Positions 35,266 through 45,170 of a DNA stretch of 64,000 nt are shown one piece after another; within the stretch, counting starts at the first letter, position 1; each line of letters starts with the position of its first letter. The notes beneath the pieces are model-generated. The model saw only the letters and a program-made list of their open reading frames with translations. It had not been told where the DNA came from and did not search any database. This DNA is from Bettongia penicillata ogilbyi. Taxonomy: Eukaryota > Chordata > Mammalia > Diprotodontia > Potoroidae. The stretch lies in contig JAJHZJ010000751.1 in assembly GCA_023548195.1 (NCBI GenBank), positions 2,298,501 to 2,362,500 on the forward strand, given 5' to 3'. Both the position numbers and the translations under genes were made by a program.

Positions 35266-35479
35266 AGGATGAGTTGATTATCCTCCTACTACTGAGGATG
35301 ACAACTCCCACTCCACTGTCCAGTAAATGTCACTGGGAACAGGAAGGTCTAGGGACATAGTTCGTTTAGGAAATTAAAGTGAGTCTGATATTGCGTTCTT
35401 GGAATATCAGTAGGTGGATCAAAAAATTCATTGTTGTACAGAATACATGAGAAACCATAGTTAAAATCGCTGTGGGATT

Positions 35480-35674
35480 ATCTAGCCCAGGGGTGGGGAA
35501 CCTGTGATCACGTGGCCATCTAGGTACTCAAGTTGAGCCCTTTGACTGCACTCAAACTTCACCCTTAATAAAAGGATTTGTTCTGTATATCTTGGACTCA
35601 GTCAAAAGGCACCCAAGGACCTAGAAGGCCACATGTGGTCTTGAGGCCACAGGTTCCCCACCCCTGATCTAGCC
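35480..35674. mobile_element. hAT-type MITE with 8-bp target duplications
   Basis: The element proper is 35488-35666 (179 bp). Its 19-bp terminal inverted repeats are perfect: CAGGGGTGGGGAACCTGTG at 35488-35506 and its exact complement at 35648-35666. Both ends are flanked by the identical 8-mer ATCTAGCC (35480-35487 and 35667-35674). CAG...CTG termini with an 8-bp duplication are diagnostic of the hAT superfamily. No transposase is encoded, so a full-length hAT elsewhere moved it in trans. Confidence 0.96.
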
Positions 35675-35779
35675 TAATTCTCTCTACCTGGACTTCTACT
35701 CCTTTAGCCAGTCTTTATTAGAAGCGGCTACAAAGTCAGAACTTTGGTCAGAGGTACAATCATTTAGGATTGGGGCAAT

Positions 35780-36965
35780 GCTTGTGTTCATCCTCATCAC
35801 CCAGGATCTTACCCATAGACTTTGAGCCAGAGCTGGGATGACATACTTACATGGGTTCTAGATGATGGATGATGCTATCAAGCTTTCCCAGTCACCAATG
35901 GAGTGAAGCAGGGTTATGTTTCTGATCTCATGCTTTTTAGTACAATGTTTTCAGTGATGTTGTCAGACTCCTTTAATAAGGATGAAAACAGCCTGAAGAT
36001 TAGCTGTTTAACTTGAAAAGTCTACAAGAGATGGTGTGTGACTTTCTGGAACTGAGATGTAACAAAGTATGGATCAGTTCTTTGCTTTGTACTGATTTTG
36101 GCTTGACAACACCAAAAAGCAGAGATTCTCCACCAGCCAACACCATACCATTCATACATAGAACCATGGGTTAAAGCAAATGGAGAAATTTTGAATGCTG
36201 TAGATAAGTTCATTTACCTTGGCAGGATACTTTCCATGGATGTACACAAAGGTGGTGAGCTTGATGCATGCCTAGCCATAGCTAGCTCAATGTTTGGAAA
36301 CTCTAAAGGAAAGGGTGCAAGAGAAAAAGTATTAAACTGACTACCAGGCTGAAGGTCTACAGAGCTGTTGTGCTGACCTCGTTGTTGTATGCCTGTGAAA
36401 TTTGGACAGTCTACCAGAGCCAGGGCACGAAACTGAATCATTTCCTTCTAAATTGTGCTAGGAACATTCTGAAGATCACCTGGCAAGATAAGGTACCAGG
36501 CACTGAGGTCCCTTCTTGAGCTGAACTGCCAAGTACTCAAATTCCACCACAGATAGCTACTCTGATGGTCTGGCCGCCTTGTTAGAATACCAAATGTACG
36601 TTTGTTTAAAAGACTATTGTATGGAGAACTCAGACAAGTCAAGTGCTTACACAGAGATCAGATGAAACAATATAAGAACATTCTCAACATCTCTCTGAAG
36701 AACAAGATGGCCCAGCATGGTGTCTTTGCATCAAAGGAAACACTGGGCTCTATGGGGAAAGCAGAATTGCAGGAGCTCAAAAGAATTGTGAAATGTGAAA
36801 TTTAGAGACATCTCCACTCCAGATGTTCATGTGGACTCTTTGTGCCTAATTGTGGTAGGACTTTCCAAGCTTGTATTGGCTAATCAGCCATGGTCAGATG
36901 CACTGTGCCTTGACCCCAACATTTTGTCATTTTGGTCCTCTTTGAGAGCAAAGGACAGCAACCAC
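35780..36965 (+). mobile_element. RTE-like LINE relic, C-terminal part with zinc-finger-like end
   Basis: Conceptual frames show 'FIYLGRILSMDVHKGGELDA' near 36210, matching the YLG block after RT. 'LLYGELRQVKCLHRDQMKQYKN' follows near 36615, matching the basic tail. Near 36840 is a C2H2-like end ('NCGRTF', 'IGLISH' equivalents across a frame change). The 3' end near 36920-36965 resembles the tail of the SINEs at 44.13-44.18 kb. Stops and frameshifts abound. Non-LTR identity is fairly secure; the exact clade is less so. Confidence 0.6.
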
Positions 36966-36999
36966 CTCCACCTCACCACCATCTCCAGTGAGATCTCTG

Positions 37000-37035
37000 G
37001 TGTGTGTGTGTGTTTCTGTGTGTCTGTGTGTCTGT

Positions 37036-37036
<1 letters not shown>
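37000..37036. repeat. (TG)n microsatellite
   Basis: Imperfect TG/TC units grading into the GA repeat. Confidence 0.93.

Positions 37037-37040
<4 letters not shown>

Positions 37041-37107
<67 letters not shown>
37041..37107. repeat. (AG)33 microsatellite
   Basis: Sixty-seven bases of perfect alternating AG, followed by interrupted GA-rich sequence to about 37200. The arginine/glutamate open frame across it is a shadow. Confidence 0.97.
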
Positions 37108-37109
<2 letters not shown>

Positions 37110-37259
37110 CCGAAGGACAGAGACAGAGAGGAAGAGTGTGTGTGAGAGATAGACAGAGATTGAGAGATGCAGAGAGAGATAGAGAGAGATATGGAGAGCA
37201 GAGGGAATCTACAAATACATCTCTCTGGGTATGCTTTAGTTCAATTTTTATAGTTTGAG

Positions 37260-39596
37260 CTGCATGAGTTTGTTGTCCACTTAAAGGGTTTCAAAAGCCC
37301 ATTGGCATTGGTGGCATGCCTGCTATGGGGAAGCATTCTTGACATCTGAAGACTCTTTTACCACCTGCCTTGACTTATAATACCTGCTTAAAGTATTAAA
37401 AAGGCAAAAAAAACCCAAGAGCATGGAAGCCCCATAAGAAATAACACTTTAAAGCTAAAAGTCAGAGCAAGGAGGATCCCAAATTGAAAGCAAGCATTTT
37501 TCTAATACTTTTTTTTTTAATTTGAAATAAGATTTGAGATGATAATGTTAATGCAAGTGCTTTTAAATCCCAGAATGAAATTCGACTGCATTCTCTTATG
37601 TATTCCTAGGGAAGACGGGGGAGAAAAAGTCTTTTGTTAGACCTTGCTCAGTCCGTCTTAAAGCTCTTTTTCAGTCAAAGTACAGCTTCTCATTAAGGGA
37701 AAAATGATTATTAACATCCTCATTTTGCTTCCTCTCGTGAATTATTTGCATTCCAAAATGTGCATGGCATTAGTTTCAGGGTAAATGCAAATATGACAGC
37801 GGGATTTCTCACCAAGCTCTTTTTTATTATTAGCTCTTTTTATGTACTTCCATTTATTATTCCCTCATCATTTTTCACATTGTATTAAAATGTTAGATTT
37901 CTTAAAATAATAATATTTCTTTCATTCGGTAATTGTCTCAGCCCCGTCTACAACGGTCTACATCACAGAGCTTCCATCTATAATTTGGAGCGGCTTAGAG
38001 AGATTGTTGGCCCCACTTAGGGGAGGCCCAGGAATTAGCTATCTCGGTAAGCGAATCCCCTCTCCCCCACCGAGAATGTGATTACTCCAGGTGAGGTTCA
38101 TGGGATTGGGAGAGAGGGCAGAAGTGAGGGAAAATCTGCCGCTGTGCCTGCCTGGGGTATATTTACTGTCTGGGCCTTGAAGATAAATTAAGTTTTTTTT
38201 TTCCTCCCTCCTCTTTTTCAGCTTTGTGCCGAATCTGTCCCTGTTGCATCTTAAGTACAAATACTCACAGGAGCACTTCCTCCTAATATCCTGAAATTAT
38301 TTCATCAGAAATGGTTGGGTCATTGGTCAGACCAACTTTGGTTCAAGAAGGAAGGAATGAGATTGGAGGCTAAGCATTGGCCATCCCAGAGTGGGCTCTG
38401 CTCGGTTTGAACCCAAACTGATAATCAGTGGTAAATTTTCCGCCAGGGTCTTGCTTGATAAACTGATTATAATTACTCTGTTTTTTCCCTGGTCATATTA
38501 AAAAAAAAGGTAATAGATCTGACTAATAAAGGCAAACTAATAAAATCATTGGATCATTTTGATTCACTACACTTCAGCATTTCCAGCTTCCCTGTTGACT
38601 CACAAATTGCTGCTGTCAGATTCTTGTACATTTGTGACTTGGGGGAATGACTTACTTTGCCCCCTCTCTTCCCTTCTTACTGTCCATCATTTCAGGACCC
38701 CCTCTAAGAAGCTAGGGGACTAAGGAAAACTCTAGGGATGCTGTCCAATGGATCAGTTGATTGAGATTGTTTTTTTAAATGAAATGCTAGGGAGCGCTTA
38801 CATATTTTGATTAGATTTTATATTGGCAATACTTTGTTACCAACTACAGTACATGGTAATTATTTCTCATAAATATACTGGGAGATGTGTGGTATCTTTT
38901 ATTTTACAGAATACACAAAAGGAATATATTAACTTAGCTCAGAGCTGGTAGGTGGTAAGTGGGGTAAGGGAGGGGTAAAAGGAGTGGATGAGAGAGTCGG
39001 AGATAAAGTGCCAGGATGGAGAAGAATCTGTTTCCGCTTGGTAGTCACCTGCAAGTTTCACTGGTGGCAGTAGAGTGTGGCAGAGGCCCAGCTCTGGGCT
39101 AATGGTGAGACATCAGTTCTGAACTATAAGGGGAGGAACTGGTTTGGAGGACTGTTTGGAGGACCAAAGAAAAATAACATGGCATCTGTTTGACCCTAGA
39201 GAAATGGAACAAATTCAAATGCCTGCTCTCATAAATTGGTATTATCCAACACCATTGCTTAAAGTGAAAAGTAAACTGGAAAAAACAAAACAAAACAACA
39301 AAACTTCCTAGCTGGGCATCTTCAGACTCAAAAATGTGGATTTGTTCTGAGTTAGGCTGAAGGGGATAGGCAAAAGGAAGGAATCAGATAAAGAACTCCA
39401 TGGGTAATCTGAATGGATTTTGGTAAGGTAAGACCATCCACCCACCCCCACCCCAGCCAATTCCAACTTAGCAAATACCACCTTGAGTCCAGAGTTCCTT
39501 TGTCTCGTTACTGACTAAAAAATACTTGAAGAAACTTATCGTTGGAGTACTATGCAGTTAAAGGGACATCATTATTTTGGGAAACATTTGTTAAGG
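37260..39596. other. Unique block; candidate conserved regulatory DNA
   Basis: About 2.3 kb with no recognised repeat. The part 37660-38300 stands out. It has an octamer-type ATTTGCAT (37744) and ATGCAAAT (37784), several TAATTA/ATTATT homeodomain-like sites, and a cluster of CpGs at 37925-38060 and 38142 in a CpG-poor window. No open frame has splice-like borders or a known domain. Confidence 0.45.
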
Positions 39597-39925
39597 GTCA
39601 CAGAATCTCAAAGTTGGCAGGGGTAGAATAAGTCACCTATTTTTTCAGTCATTTTTTCTTTGTGTCCTACTCTGCTCAACCCCATTTAGGATTTTCTTGG
39701 TAGAGATACTGGAGTGATTTGCCATTTCCTTCTCCAGCTCATTTTACAGATGAGGAAACTGAGGTAAGCAGAGTGAAGTGACTTGCCCAGGGTTACTCAA
39801 CTTGTTAGCATTTTAGGCCAGATTTCGACTCAGAAAGATGAGTCTTGACTCCAGGCCCAAAGCTGTATCCTCTGAGACGCCTAAAGCCATCTGGTCCAAT
39901 CCATTTTCACCTAGTATAACAGCAG
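39597..39925 (-). mobile_element. MIR relic interrupted by a CORE-type SINE, both antisense
   Basis: The outer MIR is seen as 'gtcacagaatctcaaagttgg' up to about 39630 and resumes as 'catctggtccaatccatttt' at 39889. The inner SINE, about 39642-39885, has 'tcttggtagagatactggag', 'cattttacagatgaggaaac' and a decayed 5' end. Confidence 0.8.
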
Positions 39926-39984
39926 GCTGAGGTTTGTATAATCAAGACAAACAAATATAGATCTCGTGGCTGTCATGCTAGAGA

Positions 39985-40175
39985 CTCAGAAGTGTTGGAG
40001 CATAAAGTCACTAATAGCAAACAGACTTGAGTTTGAATCTGAACTGTACTCCTTCCCAACTGAGGAACTTTGGGAAAATCACTTAAATTCTCAGAGGATG
40101 TTTCTTCATCTGAAAAAATAAGAGGGTGCGACCAACTGAATACTACAATTCCTTCCAGCTTCAAATCCTATGAAC
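39985..40175 (+). mobile_element. MIR relic
   Basis: 'acttgagtttgaatctgaac', 'gggaaaatcacttaaattct' and 'ccttccagcttcaaatccta' are in plus-strand MIR order. Confidence 0.75.
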
Positions 40176-40555
40176 ATAGTATGGGACACATAACCATTAA
40201 GTAACTGGAGTTGTGCTCTTCCATCTTGGACCCAAGCACTCCCAAAGGATAACACCTAAGGAAAAACCTAAAGGTGGTTAAGGCCTTGTAAATATAGCCC
40301 CAGTTTCCAGGAAGATTAAAAGGTAAATTGGAAGGCATCAACATAAGTAGATTAAAGGATATGGAGACATATGTAAATATCAACAGATAGGCATATGAAA
40401 CAAAATATTTACATTATGTATAACTGTGTCTAACTTTGCCCTAAATCCCTCTCTGGCTCCTGTTTATATTTCCAGCCTTATTCACATGATTCCCTTCCAC
40501 AACTTCTATTCCAGCCAAAACTGATTAGAAGTTACTCTTTTATGGTAACCAATCG
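40176..40555. other. Unique sequence
   Basis: No gene or confident repeat. Confidence 0.5.
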
Positions 40556-40660
40556 ATCAACTGATCAATAAACATTTTTTAAGAGCCTACTATGTGCCAG
40601 GCACTGTGCTAAGCTCTGGTGATACAAAAAGATGCAAATGACAAAGGAAAAGAAAGTTGT
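40556..40660 (-). mobile_element. L2 3' tail, antisense
   Basis: 'tcaataaacattttttaaga', 'ctatgtgccaggcactgtgc' and 'ggtgatacaaaaag' in reverse L2 order. A continuation, 'catgaccttaaggaactcat', is seen at 40802 beyond a 36-bp tandem duplication. Confidence 0.85.
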
Positions 40661-40669
40661 ACAGAATAG

Positions 40670-40741
40670 ATTTGCAATTTTGTGTGCAGTCATCTTGTTA
40701 TGGAAATTTGCAATTTTGTGTGCAGTCATCTTGTTATAGAA
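40670..40741. repeat. 36-bp tandem duplication
   Basis: Copies 40670-40705 and 40706-40741 differ at one base (G/A near the end of the unit). It lies within the reverse L2. Confidence 0.95.
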
Positions 40742-40819
40742 ATGCTTGTTTTATTCCACAAGTTAAAAATGAAACAAATAAATGTGAAAAGAAAGGCTTT
40801 CCATGACCTTAAGGAACTC

Positions 40820-40995
40820 ATACCTTTGTGTACCTGTATGTACTATCTCCCAGTCCTGGAATCCACTCCTTTATATCTCAAAGTTCTCTTTAACAGTCAA
40901 CTCAAATATTGCTTCTGCCATAAAACAAGCCTGTTTCTCTTCCAACCCCTCACTGAAGTGTGCTCCCCAGGGATGTGCTGACAAATGTTTAACAA
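40820..40995 (+). mobile_element. L2 fragment
   Basis: 'cagtcctggaatccactcct', 'cagtcaactcaaatattgct' and 'cttccaacccctcactgaag' fit the L2 3' region in plus orientation. Confidence 0.65.
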
Positions 40996-41660
40996 GCAAA
41001 TCTCTGGGGGGAAAAAAGTCCCATTGGATACATTTCTAAATTTAACTTGCATTATTCACATCTTTTTCAACTTTTTAAAGTCTAGACAATCAACAAAACA
41101 CTAACTCAAGTCCTGATTCATAGCATTTTCCAGTGTCTGAGGAGGCAAATTCTCATACTGAAAATTTAACTATTGCCTCTTGGGAAAGGCAGCTGGGTCC
41201 AACATATTGCTGGTTCTCCCCTTCCTCAAATTCCCTTAGATCACCTTGTCTAGACAGTCCTTTCCCCAAACCCATTAGATCTTTGTCTATGTTCATGTTA
41301 CATCCTTCCTCACCCCCACCTCCCACTGAGACATTTTCCATTTTTCTATTCCCAACATGATTTCAATGTGCTTTCTCAATCAATAACTGTTGTTATAAAT
41401 TAAGTTTGTAATTATCAAAGGAGCCATGAAACAGGGTGTGAATGTTTACTAAAAGCTCTGTCTACCTTTAGGGAGGATGTCCTGTACTCTTGTGGAAAGT
41501 CCAAATGGTTGTGGGATCCTGAGTTGAAATGTCCTGCTTTTGGATGACAATAATCAACAAAGCTAAATCCCCATCCTCAAGGAGTTTACATTCTAATGAA
41601 GGAAATCAATACATCCAAAAAGAGCTACAAAGGGGGTGAGAGGAATTATCCCACAAAGAA
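40996..41660. other. Unique sequence with a short reverse L2 tail
   Basis: 41555-41615 ('catcctcaaggagtttacat') is a reverse L2 piece. The rest is unassigned; no gene. Confidence 0.5.
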
Positions 41661-41662
41661 GA

Positions 41663-41692
41663 ATGTGTGTGTGTGTGTGTGTGTGTATGTGT
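41663..41692. repeat. (TG)n microsatellite
   Basis: About 14 units with one TA interruption near the end. Confidence 0.95.
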
Positions 41693-41702
41693 TAGAGAAA
41701 GA

Positions 41703-41895
41703 GAGCAGCTGGGTGGCACAATGAATGACATATCCTAGCTGTGTGACCTTGACAAAGTCACTTAACCCTATTTGCCTCAGTTTCCTTATCTGTAAAATTA
41801 GTTGGAGAAGAAAATGGCAAGACACTTCAGTATCTCTGCCAAGAAAACTCCAAATGGAGCCATGAAGAGTCTAACACAACTGAAAAATTACAGAA
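41703..41895 (+). mobile_element. CORE-type SINE with internal deletion
   Basis: Starts AGCAGCTGGGTGGCACAATG, jumps to 'cctagctgtgtgaccttgac' (about 50 bases of the usual left half missing), then full 3' part to 'gtctaacacaactgaaaaat'. Confidence 0.9.
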
Positions 41896-41904
41896 CAGAC
41901 ATAG

Positions 41905-42075
41905 ATAGGGATGACACCTCAGAGACCGTTTAGTCCAGACCCTCATTTTACAAAAGAAGAAACCCATAAAAGTTAAATGATTTTCCCAAGATCACACAGC
42001 TACTGATTAGCAGAGACATGGTTCAAACCCAGGTCCTCTGAGTGCACTTTTAATACTTTTGCTGCTATACTAAGC
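41905..42075 (-). mobile_element. MIR relic, antisense
   Basis: 'cctcattttacaaaagaaga', 'caagatcacacagctactga' and 'caaacccaggtcctctgagt' in reverse order. Confidence 0.85.
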
Positions 42076-42230
42076 TGAGCTTGAATTCTAATGATGGCCC
42101 TGCCTCTTAACACCTTTTTTGAACCTTGGGTAAATAATGTATTCTCTGTCATCTCTGAGATGAGCTGCTTGGAATAGGTAGCCTGTAATGTCCTTTCTAC
42201 TTATACATTCTTTGATCCTACAAGCTCCTC
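42076..42230 (+). mobile_element. MIR relic
   Basis: A decayed plus-strand copy: 'gagcttgaattctaatgatg', 'gaaccttgggtaaataatgt', 'aatgtcctttctacttatac'. Confidence 0.6.
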
Positions 42231-42249
42231 AATGAGGTCAGTTGTCACA

Positions 42250-42445
42250 CACAATAATAATGACAACCACCATTTATGTAGCATTTTAAGGTTTTCAAAA
42301 CGCTTTGCAAACACCTCATTTGATCCTCCTAACAACCCTGTGGGGCAGGTATTTTTATACCCCCTTTTGCAGATGGAGAAACAGAGGCAAACAGAAACTA
42401 AGTGACTTTCCTGGAGTCATACCACCGTCTGGCAATCAACATGGG
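42250..42445 (-). mobile_element. CORE/MIR-type SINE, antisense
   Basis: 'catttatgtagcattttaag', 'cgctttgcaaacacctcatt', 'ggagaaacagaggcaaacag' in reverse order. Confidence 0.85.
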
Positions 42446-42639
42446 GGAAAATTATCTGTTGAATGATACATATTGTCGAGATTATGACATGCTTTTGGGT
42501 AGCAGTCCATTGAGATATTCTATCAAAATAAGGCAAAACAGGTAGAACATTCATGGGCTGGTAAGAGTCTCAGAAGAAGGCCTCCCATGTAAATACTGAG
42601 CAGTTTCTGTGAAAAGCAATATATTAGCTAATCCTCAGG

Positions 42640-43275
42640 CATTTATTTAGTATTTACACTGTACTAGATGTTATATAAGGTATTCAAGGAAGACTAGCAC
42701 CTCTGATGCAAGGGCTTGCTGCACCCTTTCCAAGGCTGTTCATCCACTTTTGGGGTCTACCTGGCACTCAACTCTCACCTGTGGCTTCAAGAAGCTGTAG
42801 CATGTGCAGCGGATACACCCTAGTAAACCACCTCAGCAGATGGGCTAAATCAGGTTGAGGTTAACAGATTGAGTGAATTAGGGGGCTAGCTATCCTAAGC
42901 ATGTGAAGGGGTCTCCTGAAGAAATGAGAGATTGAGAACAATTTGTTCTATTGGCCATGGAGGCAGCTGAAACAGGAGCTGTGTGGAGTGCTTAGAGCTT
43001 GGAAGACACCATGGTCATCCACTGAATCCTGAGCCATCGCTGGTCATCTTGACTATGGTCTTGTCACTGGACTCTTATGATTCTAGAAAAGAGAGTGAAA
43101 CTGACAACTTTGTGCAACTCTGCCTCTCTGAACTGCAATTCATGAACAAGTCAAAATATCACTCCGTGACACCGTTGGCACTCTTCGAAAACAAATAACA
43201 ACACTGTACTAGGTGCTGGGGATAGAAAGACAAAAATGAAAGTGTCCCTGCTCTCAGCAAGCTCACTTATGATCA
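42640..43275 (-). mobile_element. L2 3' tail, antisense, split by an RTE-tailed SINE
   Basis: The left half ends at 42667 ('atttagtatttacactgtac...'). The right half resumes at 43201 with the same 12-mer followed by 'gtgctggggatagaaagaca' and 'tccctgctctcagcaagctc'. The split falls in the middle of the conserved L2 tail. Confidence 0.85.
42668..43200 (+). mobile_element. Long RTE-tailed SINE with 12-bp target duplication
   Basis: About 533 bp flanked by identical ACACTGTACTAG at 42656-42667 and 43201-43212. The 5' part has 'ttttggggtctacctggcac', 'accacctcagcagatgggct' and 'atgtgaaggggtctcctgaa'. The 3' half is a decayed copy of the body seen at 11.57-11.73 kb, ending 'ggcactcttcgaaaacaaa' and a short CAA-type tail. 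This 5' part is unlike the tRNA-headed copy at 11.44 kb. The match to a known opossum RTE-mobilised SINE is from memory. Confidence 0.85.
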
Positions 43276-43540
43276 GGGAAACATATATACATATAAATAC
43301 GTATAAATAAACATTAGGAATTCTCCATGGAGGAAAGTGTGAGAAGCATTAGGCTGCCCAAGTTATCAATTGCACTCACCACTGAAGGAAGAGATCATCG
43401 ATGAGATCATGGAGCCATCATGGTTATTATTTATGTATAATTCTCAGTGCAACGCTTAGAATACAAAATCTGAGATGTGAAAATGGTATAGATCAGAAAT
43501 GTCTGATCATGATAAAGAAATCACCATTTCAATCCCAGTT
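43276..43540. other. Unique sequence
   Basis: No gene or confident repeat. Confidence 0.45.
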
Positions 43541-43544
43541 CAAA

Positions 43545-43690
43545 GCTGCTTCTGCCTCCCTTCTGCGATTCATTTCCATCTATTTTATATCTTGTATCTA
43601 GGTACATTAACCACTAGAATGTAAACTCCTTGAGGAGAAGGGCTGTTTTGATCTTTCTTTGTTTAATAGAGAAACGAACCAATGAGAACC
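43545..43690 (+). mobile_element. L2 fragment
   Basis: 'cattaaccactagaatgtaa' then 'actccttgaggagaagggct' is the characteristic L2 3' segment. Confidence 0.75.
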
Positions 43691-43985
43691 AAGGTCTAGA
43701 GTAAGTATAATAGTGCCTGCCTTGTAGCAAGCCATCGGCAAGGTTGTTGAGTCTACTTCTTGGCATCTGTATTTTGGAAGAGGTCCATTCTCCTTCTTAA
43801 GGATAAATGTTGGTTTCCTCTGACTGTTGCTGTCTTACTGTGTGGTGATTACTAAACCATAACTGACAATGTATATGGGAACTTTTACTTTCTTCTCTGT
43901 TGACTTTTCAAGGGAAGAACTGCTATAAGTATTTGAGAGTGGGGAGGAGTTGTCTCATTGGATTCCTTATATCCCTTCTCTTCTC
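43691..43985. other. Unique sequence
   Basis: No gene or confident repeat; a vague L2-tail-like 'gtgcctgccttgtagcaagc' at 43711. Confidence 0.4.
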
Positions 43986-44029
43986 TGATGCTTCCACCAT
44001 TCTTGTCCAGGCTCTCATCCCCTCACTCC

Positions 44030-44190
44030 TTATTAAAGTCTAGTGGTAGGACTCTGGAGGAGACAGTGAGGCTGATGACTTTGTACAGCTCAGTCTCATT
44101 TATATCCAATTCATGCTCAAATCAGGACATCATCCTCCTGATGTCACTGATCCTTTTTGGGAACAGAGGATGAACACCACCACCAGTATC
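44030..44190 (+). mobile_element. RTE-tailed SINE fragment
   Basis: 'ggtaggactctggaggagac', 'tgaggctgatgactttgtac', 'catcctcctgatgtcactga', and the end 'tttttgggaacagaggatga' followed by a CAC-rich tail. It sits immediately before, or within, the L2 copy that follows. Confidence 0.85.
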
Positions 44191-44815
44191 TTATTCCTGG
44201 ATTATTGTAGCAGCCTTCTAGTGGGCCTGCCTGCCTCAAGTTTCTCCCCACTCCAATCTATCCTCCATTCAACCAATAAAGTGATTTTTCTAAAGTGCAA
44301 GTCTGATCATGTCATTCCTTATTCAGTAAACTCTGATGACTTCCTATTGCCTCGAAGAGCAAATACAAAATGCTCTATTTGGCATTCAAAGTCCTGCATA
44401 ACCTCACTCTTCTCCTACCATTGCAATCTTTCCTCCCTGGCATGTACTTTTTGATCCAGTGATACTGGTCTCTTTGCTGTTCCACAAATAAAACACTCCT
44501 CCTCTTGGCTCCAGGCCTTTTCTCTGATTGCCTCCCATTCCTGGAATATTTTTCCTCCTCTGCCCCAACTTCTGACTTCTCAAATTCTACCTTCTACAGG
44601 AAGCTTTCCCTGACCCTTCTTAATTCCAGTGCCTTCCTCTCTATTAATTATTTTCTATTTACCCTGCATATAACTTGCTTTATGTATTTGTTTCCATGTT
44701 GTCTCCCCATGAGATTGTAACCTGCTTGATGACAGGGTGGTCTTTTGTCTTTTTTTGTATCCTCAGCACTTAGCACAGTGCCTGGAACCTAATAAATGTT
44801 TATTGATTGATTAAG
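44191..44815 (+). mobile_element. L2 3' region, well preserved
   Basis: Runs in order: 'attattgtagcagccttcta', 'gtctgatcatgtcattcctt', 'tggcattcaaagtcctgcat', 'gcacttagcacagtgcctgg' and the ending ATAAATGTTTATTGATTGA. About 620 bp, the best L2 copy in the window. The 113-codon open frame is not coding. Confidence 0.95.
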
Positions 44816-45017
44816 TATCTGATTTCCACAATTGGCCACCGTGTGTCTGTGAACACATGGCACCTCTGTTCCCATCCTGGAGAACAGGGCAGTAATAATT
44901 CAGCCTTGAAAAGCAATCTTCTTTACCCAGCCCACCCAGGCAACAGAGCAACTGACCCATCAGCTATGAAACAACCCAAAAGTAACTTGGTTGCTGTGGT
45001 TTTCTGTCTTTTGTTCT
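44816..45017. other. Unassigned, possibly the 5' side of the next SINE
   Basis: No recognised repeat apart from proximity to the reverse SINE. No gene. Confidence 0.4.
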
Positions 45018-45170
45018 TAGAGAGGATCATGACATCAAGAAGGAGATGACACGACTTGCAAGTGAACTGGATTTAAGTGAGGCAGGACTGTGCGTAGTCA
45101 CCAACCTCACTCCCTCCTCTGGGTTCAGTGGCAAGGTATAGATCAGGATGATTGGAGATAGCCCCAGACT
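45018..45170 (-). mobile_element. RTE-tailed SINE fragment, antisense
   Basis: 'gaggatcatgacatcaagaa', 'gatgacacgacttgcaagtg', 'gatttaagtgaggcaggact' and 'agatcaggatgattggagat' are the reverse of the SINE body. Confidence 0.85.

Noticed and set aside
37004..37258. Arginine/glutamate-repeat open frame
   Set aside because: It is the translation of the (AG)n microsatellite.
44113..44454. 113-codon open frame
   Set aside because: It spans the tail of an RTE-tailed SINE and the well-preserved L2 3' region; no coding signal.
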